A DNA stretch of 64,000 nt from Zobellella maritima (lineage in GTDB: Bacteria > Pseudomonadota > Gammaproteobacteria > Enterobacterales > Aeromonadaceae), in contig NZ_QCZE01000002.1 of NCBI RefSeq assembly GCF_003075035.1, forward strand, positions 62,001 through 126,000, written 5' to 3'. The notes below the pieces were generated by a model. It worked only from the letters and a program-made list of their open reading frames with translations. It had not been told where the DNA came from and searched no databases. A program made the position numbers and the translations under genes. Below, one piece after another: positions 17,207 to 26,262 of the stretch. Every line of letters starts with the position of its first letter. Positions within the stretch are counted from its first letter, which is position 1.

Positions 17207-17229
17207 AAGGGCGCCTCGGCGCCCTTTTT
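17207..17229 (+). terminator. Intrinsic terminator after typA
   Basis: AAGGGCGCC / GGCGCCCTT with a very short loop, followed by TTT, 32 bases after the typA stop codon. Confidence 0.85.
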
Positions 17230-17378
17230 GCTGTCTGCAGCCCAGATATTCAAATTATTTGAATATATAGAACAATAATCGTCGCTTGGATTGTGCCGTT
17301 GGATGGTTACACTGGGGTCCGGTTAACTATATGAAGTTGAACTCGCTGCCATTTTAGCGGGCGGAGGGGAGAGTATTT

Positions 17379-17900
17379 ATGCATAAATATTCGGTTGCAA
17401 TACGTCTTTTACACTGGGTGACCGCCTTGCTGGTGCTTGGCCTGTTCGGCGTGGGGCTATGGATGCGCAGCCTGGGTTACTACGATGCCCTCTATCAGGT
17501 GCTGCCTTACTGGCATAAAAGTGTCGGGTTTCTGCTGGCGGCCCTGGTGGTGGTTCGTTTGTTGACTCGCTGGATGGCAGCCCTTCCGGGGCCGCTGGAC
17601 AGCCATCAGCAGTGGGAACGCCTGCTGGCGCGGCTGATGCATTGGCTGCTGTACGGCCTGTTGTTTGCCCTGTTTATTAGTGGCTACCTGATCGCCACTG
17701 CCGACGACAGACCCGCCTCCTTCTTTGGTTGGTTCGACATTCCGGTGTTGTTTGCCCCGTTTGAAAATCAGGAAGAAGTGGCCGGTCTGATCCATGAATA
17801 CTGTGCCTGGTCACTGATTGGCCTGGTGGTGCTGCATGCGCTGGCTGCAGTCAAGCATCACTGGCTGGACCAGGACGACACGCTCAAACGCATGTTTTAA
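17379..17900 (+). CDS. Cytochrome b561 family protein
   Basis: A 173-residue inner-membrane di-haem b-type cytochrome of the bacterial CybB/b561 family. Four membrane helices are visible; candidate haem histidines lie in RLLHWVTALLVLG, YWHKSVGFLLA, RLMHWLLYGLL and VVLHALAAVKHHWLDQDDTLKRMF. The C-terminal KHHWLDxDDTLKRMF is characteristic of this family, members of which oxidise quinol or superoxide. It lies 26 bases upstream of a yceI gene, a pairing common in proteobacteria, so the two probably handle a lipophilic quinone-type molecule across the periplasm. Confidence 0.9.
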   Translation: MHKYSVAIRLLHWVTALLVLGLFGVGLWMRSLGYYDALYQVLPYWHKSVGFLLAALVVVRLLTRWMAALPGPLDSHQQWERLLARLMHWLLYGLLFALFISGYLIATADDRPASFFGWFDIPVLFAPFENQEEVAGLIHEYCAWSLIGLVVLHALAAVKHHWLDQDDTLKRMF

Positions 17901-17926
17901 GTCTTACCCAAGAGGAGATATCTCAG

Positions 17927-18505
17927 ATGAAAAAAACCGTGATGGCTGCCGCTCTGCTGGCAATGACCGCCCCTCAGGCCTTTGCCGCCGTGGAAAACTA
18001 CACTGTGGACTCCGAGGGCATGCACGCCTCGGTGAACTTCAAGGTCAGCCACCTGGGCTACAGCTGGTTGGTGGGACGCTTCAACGATTTCAAGGGTAGC
18101 TTTGCCTATGATGAAGACAATGCCGCCGACAACAGCGTGGAAATCACCATCAACACCGCCAGCCTGAATACCAACCATGCCGAGCGGGACCGCCACCTGC
18201 GCAGTGACGACTTCCTGGACGTGAGCAAGTTTCCCGAAGCCAGCTTCAAAAGCACCAGCGTCACCAAGACTGACGATGAAGGCGAATATCTGGTGCGCGG
18301 CGATTTGACCCTGCACGGTGTCACCAGACAGGTGGAGTTCGAGGTTGAGCAGGTCGGTGCCGGCAAGGATCCCTGGGGTGGCTTCCGCCGGGGGTTTGAA
18401 GGTGAAATGGAACTCAAGCCTGCCGATTTTGGCATCGAGTACGATCTGGGGCCGGCCTCATCCACCGTCTATTTGGAAATGCACCTGGAAGGGGTGCGTA
18501 GTTAA
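17927..18505 (+). CDS. yceI: YceI family periplasmic lipid-binding protein
   Basis: A 192-residue lipocalin-like beta-barrel protein that in homologues binds polyprenoid or quinone molecules. The signal peptide MKKTVMAAALLAMTAPQAFA (cut after AFA) sends it to the periplasm. Family motifs are YTVDSEGMHASVNFKVSHLGYSWLVGRF, DRHLRSDDFLDVSKFPEASF, and LTLHGVTRQVEF near residues 125-137. AAGAGGAGA precedes the start. It is the second gene after the cytochrome b561, and a terminator follows. Confidence 0.95.
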   Translation: MKKTVMAAALLAMTAPQAFAAVENYTVDSEGMHASVNFKVSHLGYSWLVGRFNDFKGSFAYDEDNAADNSVEITINTASLNTNHAERDRHLRSDDFLDVSKFPEASFKSTSVTKTDDEGEYLVRGDLTLHGVTRQVEFEVEQVGAGKDPWGGFRRGFEGEMELKPADFGIEYDLGPASSTVYLEMHLEGVRS

Positions 18506-18540
18506 TTACCCAGGTTACGGCTTTCCAGGTCCGTTACTTA

Positions 18541-18570
18541 CCGCCCGAGCCGCAAGGCCGGGCGGTTTTT
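18541..18570 (+). terminator. Intrinsic terminator after yceI
   Basis: CCGCCCG (18541-18547) pairs with CGGGCGG (18559-18565), followed by TTTTT. Confidence 0.85.
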
Positions 18571-18660
18571 CATTTGAAGCCGGTTATTTGGGGATTGGCT
18601 GGCGACCGGTGCACAAAATTTGCCACAATAGACACACCTTTGTTGCAAACAGGACTCGCC

Positions 18661-19563
18661 ATGACCAAGGTTATCGTCCCTATCGGAGACCGACTGCACT
18701 TTATTCGTGAGCATGGTGCGGGTTTCGGCCGCTTCCTGCTTAAGCGGATCAATCAGGACCGGCTGACGGTGACCGCCGGTTACCTGGCCTATATCACCCT
18801 GCTGTCGCTGGTGCCTCTGGTGTCTGTGGTGTTTGCCATGATGTCGGCCTTTCCCATGTTTGCCGAATTACGGGATACCCTGCAGGACTTCGTGTTTGCC
18901 AACTTTGTGCCGACCGCCGGTGAGGTGGTCAAGCAGCATATCGAGGGCTTTGTGGACAATGCCTCCGGCATGACGGCGATAGGGGTGGCCGCCCTGGCGG
19001 TGACCGCCATGTTGCTGATCTCCGCCATCGAGCAGAATTTCAACCATATCTGGCGGGTTACCCATAAACGGCGCTGGTCGGTGGCCTTCTCCACCTACTG
19101 GATGATACTGACCCTGGGTCCGATACTGGCGGGGGCCAGCCTGGCGGTGAGCTCCTATGTGGTGTCGCTGCGTATCTTCCAGGCCGAGAGCTTCCTCGGT
19201 ATCGGCGCGGTGCTGCTGTCGCTGCTGCCTTTTATTCTTTCCTGTCTGATGTTTGTGGTGTTTTATATGGTGGTGCCCAATACCCGGGTACGCTTCGGCC
19301 ATGCCATCTGTGGGGCCCTGGTGGCGGCCCTGCTGTTCGAACTGGCCAAGCGGGCATTCGCCTTGTACATCACCCAGTTTCCCTCCTATCAGTTGATTTA
19401 CGGCGCCCTGGCGACCATTCCCATCCTGTTCGTTTGGGTCTATGTCAGCTGGCTGGTGGCACTGCTGGGCGCCGAATTGACAGCCAGCCTGGGTGACTAT
19501 GAGCGCAGCCACGGGCTAAGCTTTAGGAAAAACGAAGAACAATCAGCGAAGGATGGCTCCTGA
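18661..19563 (+). CDS. yihY: YihY/BrkB family inner-membrane protein
   Basis: A 300-residue polytopic membrane protein of the YihY/virulence factor BrkB family, once misassigned as ribonuclease BN. About six hydrophobic segments; family landmarks are LTVTAGYLAYITLLSLVPLVSVVFAMMSAFP, WRVTHKRRW, and the C-terminal YQLIYGALATIPILFVWVYVSWLVALLGAEL. I start at 18661 (AGGA upstream); an ATG at 18574 would add 29 untypical residues running back through the terminator region. The stop overlaps the next start codon by one base. The order yihY-dtd-yiiD is also found in enteric bacteria. Confidence 0.92.
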   Translation: MTKVIVPIGDRLHFIREHGAGFGRFLLKRINQDRLTVTAGYLAYITLLSLVPLVSVVFAMMSAFPMFAELRDTLQDFVFANFVPTAGEVVKQHIEGFVDNASGMTAIGVAALAVTAMLLISAIEQNFNHIWRVTHKRRWSVAFSTYWMILTLGPILAGASLAVSSYVVSLRIFQAESFLGIGAVLLSLLPFILSCLMFVVFYMVVPNTRVRFGHAICGALVAALLFELAKRAFALYITQFPSYQLIYGALATIPILFVWVYVSWLVALLGAELTASLGDYERSHGLSFRKNEEQSAKDGS

Positions 19564-20522
19564 TGCGAATTTTATATCCGGCGATTGCCGAGAATCACAG
19601 CCGTTGGCTGGCGGTATCCGAGCGCCACCGGCTCTATGTGGAAGAAAGCGGTAATCCGCTGGGTATTCCTGTGGTGGTGGTTCACGGTGGTCCGGGGGCC
19701 GGTACCAGTCCGGAACACAGGCGTTTTTTCGATCCGCGATTGTACCGTATCATTTTGTTTGACCAGCGCGGTGCGGGGCGCTCCGAGCCCCATGCCGAGC
19801 TGGCAGACAACCATACCCAGGCGCTGGTGGAGGATATGGAAACCATCCGCAATGAGCTGGGCATAGATCGCTGGCTGTTGTTTGGCGGTTCCTGGGGCTC
19901 CACCCTGGCGCTCTGTTATGCTCTGTCCCATGCCGATAGGGTACTGGGACTGGTGTTGCGAGGCCTGTTCCTGGGCAGGGAGCAGGATTTGCACTGGTTG
20001 TATCAGCCCGATGGCGGGGCTGCCCAGCTGTTTCCCGATTATTATCGGGATTTCCTGGCTCCTCTGGGCGGCGATGCCCGACACCTGCTGAGTCATTATT
20101 ATCGCTTGCTGACCAGTAACGATGAACTTGCCCGGCTGCAGGCCGCCCGGGCCTGGGCCATCTGGGAAGGCAGGATCTCCACCCTCTTGCCCCGGATCGA
20201 TGCCGAACAGTATTACGGTGAAACCCACAGCGCCCTGGCGCTGGCCAGAATTGAATGCCATTACTTTGTAAATCGCTGTTTTTTCGTGGAAAACCATATC
20301 ATTCGTAACATAGAAAAGCTTCGCCACCTACCCGCGGTCCTGATCCATGGTCGTTACGATGTCATCTGCAAGCCGGCGGGCGCCCTGAGCCTGAGCGACC
20401 ACTGGCCCGAGCTGGAGCTGCAAATCGTGCCCAATGCCGGACATTCCGCCTTTGAACCGGGTATGATAAATGCCTTGGTTAAAGCCACAGATACCATGGC
20501 ACGGGAGTTGGCACACGCATGA
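19563..20522 (+). CDS. pip: Prolyl aminopeptidase (proline iminopeptidase)
   Basis: Alpha/beta-hydrolase (peptidase family S33) that removes N-terminal proline from peptides. 319 residues. HGGPGAG at residues 41-47 forms the oxyanion region, GGSWGS places the nucleophile at Ser110, and NAGHSAFE near the C-terminus holds the catalytic His. DQRGAGRS is the family motif after strand 4. It is slightly longer and somewhat diverged from the classical 317-residue enzymes but keeps all motifs. Its start overlaps the yihY stop and its end overlaps dtd by four bases, so three genes are translationally coupled. Confidence 0.92.
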   Translation: MRILYPAIAENHSRWLAVSERHRLYVEESGNPLGIPVVVVHGGPGAGTSPEHRRFFDPRLYRIILFDQRGAGRSEPHAELADNHTQALVEDMETIRNELGIDRWLLFGGSWGSTLALCYALSHADRVLGLVLRGLFLGREQDLHWLYQPDGGAAQLFPDYYRDFLAPLGGDARHLLSHYYRLLTSNDELARLQAARAWAIWEGRISTLLPRIDAEQYYGETHSALALARIECHYFVNRCFFVENHIIRNIEKLRHLPAVLIHGRYDVICKPAGALSLSDHWPELELQIVPNAGHSAFEPGMINALVKATDTMARELAHA

Positions 20523-20956
20523 TTGCATTGATCCAGAGAGTGAGTCGGGCGTCGGTTACCGTCGCGGGTGAGCGGGTGGGGGCCATAGGGCCCGGCCTGC
20601 TGGTGTTGTTGGGGGTTGAGCGTGAAGATGACAGGGCCAAGGCCGACAAGTTGTTGAACAAGGTGTTGGGTTATCGGGTGTTTGCTGATGAGGCGGGCAA
20701 GATGAACCTCAACCTGAAGCAGGCCGGCGGTGAACTGCTGGTGGTGTCCCAGTTCACGCTGGCGGCGGATACCAACAGTGGATTGCGACCCAGCTTTTCA
20801 CGTGGGGCCAGTCCGGCGGAGGCCGAGCGCTGGTACGATTATTTCGTGATGGCGGCTCGTGACCTGGGAATCAGGACCGAATCCGGCCGCTTCGCCGCCG
20901 ATATGCAGGTATCCCTCGAAAATGATGGTCCGGTAACCTTCTGGTTGCAGGTATAA
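20519..20956 (+). CDS. dtd: D-aminoacyl-tRNA deacylase
   Basis: Chiral proofreading enzyme that cleaves D-amino acids (and glycine from tRNA-Ala) from mischarged tRNA. 145 residues, the usual length. The two active-site motifs are present: [17 protein letters not shown] near residues 78-94 and the Gly-cisPro loop [11 protein letters not shown] at the C-terminus. It starts within the pip stop (ATGA). Cytoplasmic dimer in the known family. Confidence 0.96.
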   Translation: MIALIQRVSRASVTVAGERVGAIGPGLLVLLGVEREDDRAKADKLLNKVLGYRVFADEAGKMNLNLKQAGGELLVVSQFTLAADTNSGLRPSFSRGASPAEAERWYDYFVMAARDLGIRTESGRFAADMQVSLENDGPVTFWLQV

Positions 20957-21028
20957 TTCCCCGCCTTAATTGCACTCTGTCGGTACTCGCGGCAAGATGG
21001 GTACTGACAAACTAAACAGGAGCAGACC

Positions 21029-21919
21029 ATGTACCGGGTGGTCACCCCGCAAACGGACGCGGAACTGGAAGCCTATTATCGGCTGCGCTGGGAGTTACTG
21101 CGCAAGCCCTGGCAACAGCCGAGGGGTTCTGAACGCGATGAATTTGACGAGTATGCCCTCCATCGGATGATGGTGGACGACGACGGCAGGCTGGCTGCCG
21201 TCGGACGCCTGTATGTGAGCGGGGACGAAGCGCAGATTCGTTTTATGGCGGTGGCGCCCGATTGCCGCGACCAGGGGTTGGGCACCAGGATGGTGCAGGC
21301 GCTGGAGCAGGTCGCCCGCCAGCAGGGAGTGCGCCGGCTGGTCATGAATGCCCGGGAAGAAGCCGTGGCCTTCTACAGTCGTTGTGGTTTTACCGTGGTG
21401 GGGGAAGGGCCGATCAGCTTCGGCAAGATCCCCCATCGGCAGATGATCAAGACATTGACGCCCATTCACCAGATCAGCCATCGGCCGGAATTGTGTGACG
21501 AGCTGCAGCGGCTGTGGCACCGGCGGATCCCCATCAGCGACAAGATGGGGATCAAGATCATCCAGTACACGGGTTCCAGATTCAAGACCAAGGCCAACCT
21601 CAACGCCAACCTCAATCTGCATGAATCCATGTTTGCCGGCAGTATCTACAGCCAGTGTGTACTGACCGGCTGGGGTCTGATCTGGCTGCAGATGCAGGAG
21701 TTTGGCGTAACCGGTGACATAGTGCAGGGGCATGGCGATATCAAGTACCTGACACCGGTTTGGGACGAACCCACGGCCGAAGTCCAGGGACGGCTAAGGG
21801 AGCAGTTGATGCCGTTGCAGCGAGGTGAAAGGGTCAAGATTGAGCTGGATGTGACCCTGTACAGCGGTGACACCAAGGGTGCCCGGTTCAGCGGTCGCTA
21901 TGTGATACTGCCGCAATAG
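21029..21919 (+). CDS. yiiD: Bifunctional GNAT acetyltransferase / hotdog-fold thioesterase-like protein (YiiD)
   Basis: 296 residues in two domains. Residues 1-145 are a GNAT fold with the acetyl-CoA loop DCRDQGLGTRMVQALEQ. Residues 150-296 are a YiiD C-terminal hotdog domain (KTKANLNANLNLHESMFAGSIYSQCVLTGWGLIWLQ), which carries the helix typical of thioesterases. The E. coli homologue has been linked to initiation of fatty acid synthesis. It follows dtd after 72 bases, as in enteric genomes. Confidence 0.9.
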   Translation: MYRVVTPQTDAELEAYYRLRWELLRKPWQQPRGSERDEFDEYALHRMMVDDDGRLAAVGRLYVSGDEAQIRFMAVAPDCRDQGLGTRMVQALEQVARQQGVRRLVMNAREEAVAFYSRCGFTVVGEGPISFGKIPHRQMIKTLTPIHQISHRPELCDELQRLWHRRIPISDKMGIKIIQYTGSRFKTKANLNANLNLHESMFAGSIYSQCVLTGWGLIWLQMQEFGVTGDIVQGHGDIKYLTPVWDEPTAEVQGRLREQLMPLQRGERVKIELDVTLYSGDTKGARFSGRYVILPQ

Positions 21920-21926
21920 ATCCCTG

Positions 21927-21962
21927 AGCCGGCAGGGAGCCGGGTTGGGCTCCCTGCTGGCT
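21927..21962. terminator. Long hairpin between yiiD and the AsmA-like gene
   Basis: AGCCGGCAGGGAGCC (21927-21941) pairs with 21948-21962 with a single G-T wobble. It lies eight bases after the yiiD stop. No long T-run follows, so efficiency is uncertain. Confidence 0.6.
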
Positions 21963-21963
21963 G

Positions 21964-21991
21964 TTCCCTATTCCCTATTCCCTATCTCCTA
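21964..21991. repeat. Heptamer tandem repeat TTCCCTA
   Basis: Three perfect copies of TTCCCTA (21964-21984) and one variant copy (TCTCCTA). The tract supplies the stop codon and last codons of the AsmA-like gene on the minus strand. Confidence 0.85.
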
Positions 21992-24002
21992 TTTCCCCAG
22001 AACCCAGCGCGCCTTTCAATCGTCCCGGTATGCCGGCGGCGGGATAGGGCACGTGCCCTTGATACCAGGCCTTGCAGGGTTCGGCGAGGGGCGGCTGATA
22101 CAGGCTGAGGGAAGGGCTTTGCCAGCGGCCCCCGAGGCGGATGGCCAGCTCGCGACAACCGCGATCATTGATGGCGCCCAGGTCCAGCAGCCAAGCGCCG
22201 TCCAGATCCAGCTCGCCGCGAACAGCCAGCAGGTGGCGCACCGTCTGCAGGGCACTGCCGGTCAGCTGCCAGCGCCCCCGGTTGATGGGGCCGGCCAGCT
22301 CGGCCTGATGGATAAAGGCACTTCCCCCGGTTAACGCCATGGCGGCCAGCAGCGGATCGACCTGTTTCGGACTGGGATAGTCCTCCTGCAGCCGGTCCCG
22401 CAGCCAGCCGTCCAGGTTGAACTGCTCGATAAAAATATCCTGGCCGGATAGCGTCAGCTGTCCCTGCCAACCGGAGATATCGGCGGGGGCCCCCGTCAGT
22501 TTGGCACTGATATCCAGTGTGCCGGAGAAATCCTGGCCAGCCTGCAACCAGCGGCTGACCCGGCTTAAATCGAGATCCTGACCGTTCAGCTCAAGCTCGG
22601 CCTTATAAGGCGGGTAGACAGCCATACTGCCACTGGCGTTCAGCTGGCCCTCGAGCAGCTGGCCCGCCAGCCGGTCGAGGGTCAGGCGGGTATCGGTCAG
22701 CCGCGCCGCGACGCTGGTCTGGCGGGCGATCAGGCTGTCATAGGCCAGTTCAAACCAGTTACTGTCCAGCCGCGCCTGTTCGGTCAGCGGCCGCCATTGA
22801 TCCCCCGCCCAGGCCAGATCGGTGATGAATAGCTGCCAATCATGGATTGACAGGGGCAGCTCCGGATCGGCTGACAGCAGCTGGCCCTGGCTCATGTTGA
22901 GCTTGTGTATGCGGATGTCCGGCAGCGGCCAGCTTAGCTCGGGCAGCCACACCAGTTTGGTGTTCAGCAGCTGGAGCGTATCTATATCCAGCCGGCCCTG
23001 TTCAGGAAACCAGCCCAGCTCCGCCTCGACGCTGCCCTGATAGGCCCTGCCCTGCAGGCTCAGGCCCAGGCGTTCCCGGCTGCCGAGCAGCTGGCCCCGG
23101 TGCTGCTCGAGCCGCAGCCAGTCGAGCACGGCTTCTTCCGCCTGCCATTGGCCGCGCGCCTCGGGCAGTCCCTCCCCCTGCCACTCCCCGTAAGTCAGGG
23201 TGCCGCTGACCCCGTTGGCGGTCAGGGCCGGAAAGTTCAGGCTGAGCTCGCTGAAACTGGCCCGGTTGATAAAGATTTTCCAGTCCGTTGCCAGGTCGGG
23301 CAAGTGCTCGAACTGGAGCCGGTTGTGGCTGAGCTGGGGCTTGGTCAGGCTCAGTTCCCGCATGGGCCAGTTCAAAGTCAGTTGGCTATCGAACAGGCCG
23401 TCATAGAGGCGACTCTGTAGCTTGCCCAGGACCAGCTGCTGTCCGCGGATATTGCCTTCCAGCTCGATCTGGGAGGCATCCAGCAAGGGGTGGGACAGTC
23501 CACCGGCGGTGGCGGAGACCGTCAGCGCGGACCACAGTTGCCACTGGCCGTCTTTCCTCGGTTGCCAATCGCTGAGGTGGAGATTTACATCATGGGCCTG
23601 CCAGTCGGCCAGGGTCAGCGACAGGTTGTCGGTATTCAGCTCCTGGATCTGTATATCGGCCAGGTTGGCGGGCAGGGTAACCTCGGTGGCTCGCTCCAGG
23701 GCGATATGAGGGTCTATCAGGTCGACCAGCTTCACCCTGACCGGCGACAATTCGGCCAGTTCCAGATAGACTTCTTTGGCGCTGAACCAGTCGCCCAGGC
23801 GTACATCCTTGGCCAGCAGAGTGTAGGGATGCAGGGGATTGAAGTCGAGGCTGCCGACCTCCAGGGCCAGCTCGGTTTGCTGGTTGAGCCAGGACAGTAC
23901 CGGCTTTTTCAGCCGGTTGGCATCAAAAAAGCCCAGCAGCAACCAGCCGGAGACCAGCAGCAGCAACACCAGTACCAGCAAAAAACCGCCCAGCTTCTTC
24001 AT
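21975..24002 (-). CDS. AsmA-like envelope protein
   Basis: 675 residues with one N-terminal membrane anchor (MKKLGGFLLVLVLLLLVSGWLLLGFF) and a long periplasmic beta-rich region. The early segment LSWLNQQTELALEVGSLDFNPLHPYTLLAKDVRLGD matches the AsmA/TamB-superfamily N-terminal repeat, and ASGSMAVYPPYKAELELNGQDLDLSRVSRWL is a typical AsmA C-terminal block. Such proteins are thought to affect lipid transport to the outer membrane. The last five or so codons lie in the TTCCCTA repeat, so the C-terminus may have been altered by repeat expansion. GGATGATGC precedes the start. Confidence 0.82.
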   Translation of the reverse strand: MKKLGGFLLVLVLLLLVSGWLLLGFFDANRLKKPVLSWLNQQTELALEVGSLDFNPLHPYTLLAKDVRLGDWFSAKEVYLELAELSPVRVKLVDLIDPHIALERATEVTLPANLADIQIQELNTDNLSLTLADWQAHDVNLHLSDWQPRKDGQWQLWSALTVSATAGGLSHPLLDASQIELEGNIRGQQLVLGKLQSRLYDGLFDSQLTLNWPMRELSLTKPQLSHNRLQFEHLPDLATDWKIFINRASFSELSLNFPALTANGVSGTLTYGEWQGEGLPEARGQWQAEEAVLDWLRLEQHRGQLLGSRERLGLSLQGRAYQGSVEAELGWFPEQGRLDIDTLQLLNTKLVWLPELSWPLPDIRIHKLNMSQGQLLSADPELPLSIHDWQLFITDLAWAGDQWRPLTEQARLDSNWFELAYDSLIARQTSVAARLTDTRLTLDRLAGQLLEGQLNASGSMAVYPPYKAELELNGQDLDLSRVSRWLQAGQDFSGTLDISAKLTGAPADISGWQGQLTLSGQDIFIEQFNLDGWLRDRLQEDYPSPKQVDPLLAAMALTGGSAFIHQAELAGPINRGRWQLTGSALQTVRHLLAVRGELDLDGAWLLDLGAINDRGCRELAIRLGGRWQSPSLSLYQPPLAEPCKAWYQGHVPYPAAGIPGRLKGALGSGEIGDRE

Positions 24003-24071
24003 GCATCATCCCTTTTAAATCCGTGACTTAGCCATCATACCCGGCTTGGCGCGGCGGGCAAACCGGTGGGT

Positions 24072-26144
24072 TCACACCTTGCCGAAATGGTCGCGCAGCC
24101 CCAGCCAGCGACGGATCAGCGGTGCCACCGCCTGGGGGTGCCGGTCCGCCAGGTACCGGGCCAGCCTCTGGACCTCGGGCAGCAGGTGCTGATCCCGCAC
24201 CAGGTCGGCAACCTTCAGGTCGGCCAGGCCGGTCTGACGGGTACCGAGCAACTCGCCCGGGCCACGGATTTCCAAATCCTTCTGGGCGATGACGAAGCCG
24301 TCTGCGGTATCCCGCAACACCCCCAACCGCTGACCGGCGGTTTTTGACAGCGGTGCGTGGTAGAGCAGCACACAGTGGGACTCGGTGGCGCCCCGACCGA
24401 CCCGGCCGCGCAGCTGATGCAGCTGGGCCAGGCCCAGCCGCTCCGGATTTTCGATGATCATCAGTGAGGCATTGGGTACATCCACCCCCACCTCGATCAC
24501 GGTGGTGGCCACCAGCAGGTCCAGTCCGCCGTCTTTGAAGTCGGTCATCACCGCCTGTTTTTCCGCCGCCTTCATCCGGCCGTGCACCAGGCCCACCTTC
24601 AGCTCGGGCAATTGTGCGAGCAATTGGGTGGCGGTGTCTTCCGCCGCCTGGCATTCCAGCACCTCGGACTCTTCGATCAGGGTGCACACCCAGTAGGCCT
24701 GACGGCCCTGTTCCCGGCATACTTCACGTACCCGGGCAATCACCTGATCGCGGCGGGTATCGGGGATGGCAACTGTGGTGACCGGGCTGCGCCCGGGCGG
24801 CAGCTCGTCGATGATAGAGGTATCCAGATCCGCATAGGCGGTCATCGCCAGGGTGCGGGGAATGGGGGTGGCGGTCATGATCAGCTGATGGGGACAGACT
24901 TCGCCCTGGCTGCCTTTCTCCCGCAGTGCCATGCGCTGATGCACGCCGAATCTGTGTTGCTCGTCGATAATGACCAGCTCGAGGGCGTTGAAGACCACTT
25001 GTTCCTGAAACAGGGCATGGGTGCCCACCACCATTGCCAGCTCGCCGCTGGCGATCCTGGCCAGCTGTTCGGTGCGGGCCTTGCCCTTGACCTTGCCCGC
25101 CAGCCAGCCCACTTCTATGCCCAGTGGCTCGAGCCAGGCGGCGAAGTTGGCCGCATGTTGTTCAGCCAGCAGTTCGGTGGGCGCCATCAGCGCTACCTGG
25201 GCCTGATTGCCGATCACTTGCAGTGCTGCCAGGGCCGCCACCAGGGTCTTGCCCGAACCCACGTCGCCCTGTACCAGGCGCATCATGGGCACCGGCTTTT
25301 GCAGATCCCGACGGATGTCGGCCACCACCCGCGACTGGGCGCCGGTCGGTTCGAAGGGCAGCCGGGCCAGGAAATTGTCTATTAAGGGCTGGGGGCAGGG
25401 CAGGGGGCGGGCGGCATGGGCCTGGCTTTGTTCACGCACCTGCAATACCGACAGGTTATGAGCCAGTAACTCTTCCATGATCAGCCGGGTCTGGGACGGG
25501 TGGGTGCCGTGCTCCAGCTGTTCCAGCGGCACATCGGGCGGTGGCCGGTGCAGTAGGCGTACCGCCTGGTTCAATCCGAGCTGGTGGGGGTAGAGGCCCT
25601 CGGGGAGCCACTCCTGCAGCGGCTGCTGTTCCAGCAGCTGCAGCGCCTGCTCGGTCAGCTGGCGCAGGCTGAGCTGGCGCAGCCCTTCAGTGGTGCCATA
25701 GACAGGGGTGAGGCTAGCCTCTGCGGATACGGCCTCGCCGTCACCGAGCAGGCTGTATTCGGGATGGATGATTTCCAGTCCATGGTGACCGGGACGGACC
25801 TCGCCGTAGGCCCGCAGCCGGGTGCCGGCGGTCAGGCTGTTTTTCTGGGCGGCGGCAAAGTTGAAGAAACGCAGGGTGAGCGAGCCGCTGTGATCCTGCA
25901 TCCGGCAGGTGAGCATGCGCTTGCGGCCGAATACCAGACGGTTGTCGGTGATCTCGCCGACCACGGAGACATGCATGCCGGGCACCAAGCCGGCGATGGG
26001 GTAGACCCGGGTCCTGTCCTCGTAGCGCAGGGGCAGATGGAACAAGAGATCCTGCACCGTCTCCAGGCCCAGACGGTGCAGTTTTTCCTGCATCTTATCA
26101 CCCACGCCCTTGAGCAGGCTGAGCGGCATCTTGTCCAGATTCAT
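24072..26144 (-). CDS. recG: ATP-dependent DNA helicase RecG
   Basis: Branch-migration helicase that remodels stalled replication forks and Holliday junctions. 690 residues. An N-terminal wedge domain (LSLLKGVGDKMQEKLHRLGLETVQDLLFHLPLRYEDRT) is followed by superfamily 2 helicase motifs: LVQGDVGSGKTLVA (I), APTELLAEQHAANF, IIDEQHRFGVHQR (II), MTATPIPRT (III), TTVIEVGVDVPNASLMII (V) and HQLRGRVGRG (VI), ending in the RecG-specific C-terminus. A LexA-type palindrome lies 15 bases upstream of the start codon, which is not usual for this gene. Confidence 0.97.
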   Translation of the reverse strand: MNLDKMPLSLLKGVGDKMQEKLHRLGLETVQDLLFHLPLRYEDRTRVYPIAGLVPGMHVSVVGEITDNRLVFGRKRMLTCRMQDHSGSLTLRFFNFAAAQKNSLTAGTRLRAYGEVRPGHHGLEIIHPEYSLLGDGEAVSAEASLTPVYGTTEGLRQLSLRQLTEQALQLLEQQPLQEWLPEGLYPHQLGLNQAVRLLHRPPPDVPLEQLEHGTHPSQTRLIMEELLAHNLSVLQVREQSQAHAARPLPCPQPLIDNFLARLPFEPTGAQSRVVADIRRDLQKPVPMMRLVQGDVGSGKTLVAALAALQVIGNQAQVALMAPTELLAEQHAANFAAWLEPLGIEVGWLAGKVKGKARTEQLARIASGELAMVVGTHALFQEQVVFNALELVIIDEQHRFGVHQRMALREKGSQGEVCPHQLIMTATPIPRTLAMTAYADLDTSIIDELPPGRSPVTTVAIPDTRRDQVIARVREVCREQGRQAYWVCTLIEESEVLECQAAEDTATQLLAQLPELKVGLVHGRMKAAEKQAVMTDFKDGGLDLLVATTVIEVGVDVPNASLMIIENPERLGLAQLHQLRGRVGRGATESHCVLLYHAPLSKTAGQRLGVLRDTADGFVIAQKDLEIRGPGELLGTRQTGLADLKVADLVRDQHLLPEVQRLARYLADRHPQAVAPLIRRWLGLRDHFGKV

Positions 26145-26158
26145 AGCGGCCCTACACT

Positions 26159-26174
26159 GTAAATATTTACAGAG
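26159..26174. promoter_or_regulatory. LexA-type SOS box in front of recG
   Basis: CTGTAAATATTTACAG is a perfect 16-bp palindrome and fits the LexA pattern CTGT-N8-ACAG with an all-AT core. It ends 15 bases upstream of the recG start codon, where a bound repressor would block the promoter or early elongation. Confidence 0.65.
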
Positions 26175-26189
26175 GATAGCAACAAGAGT

Positions 26190-26262
26190 GGGAAGCTGGA
26201 AGCGCGAAGCCGGAAGATGCGATGAGCTGGCTTCCAGCTTTAGCTGATGGCTTCCCGCTTTA
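26190..26262. repeat. Intergenic inverted repeat built on GGAAGC/GCTTCC words
   Basis: GGGAAGCTGGAAGC at the left is mirrored by GCTTCCAGCTT and GGCTTCCCGC at the right. The 14-mer CTGGCTTCCAGCTT (26227-26240) recurs exactly at 13582-13595 beside the glnA terminator. Its right end runs into the pssA stop codon. It may act as transcription terminator or as a dispersed repeat. Confidence 0.6.
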
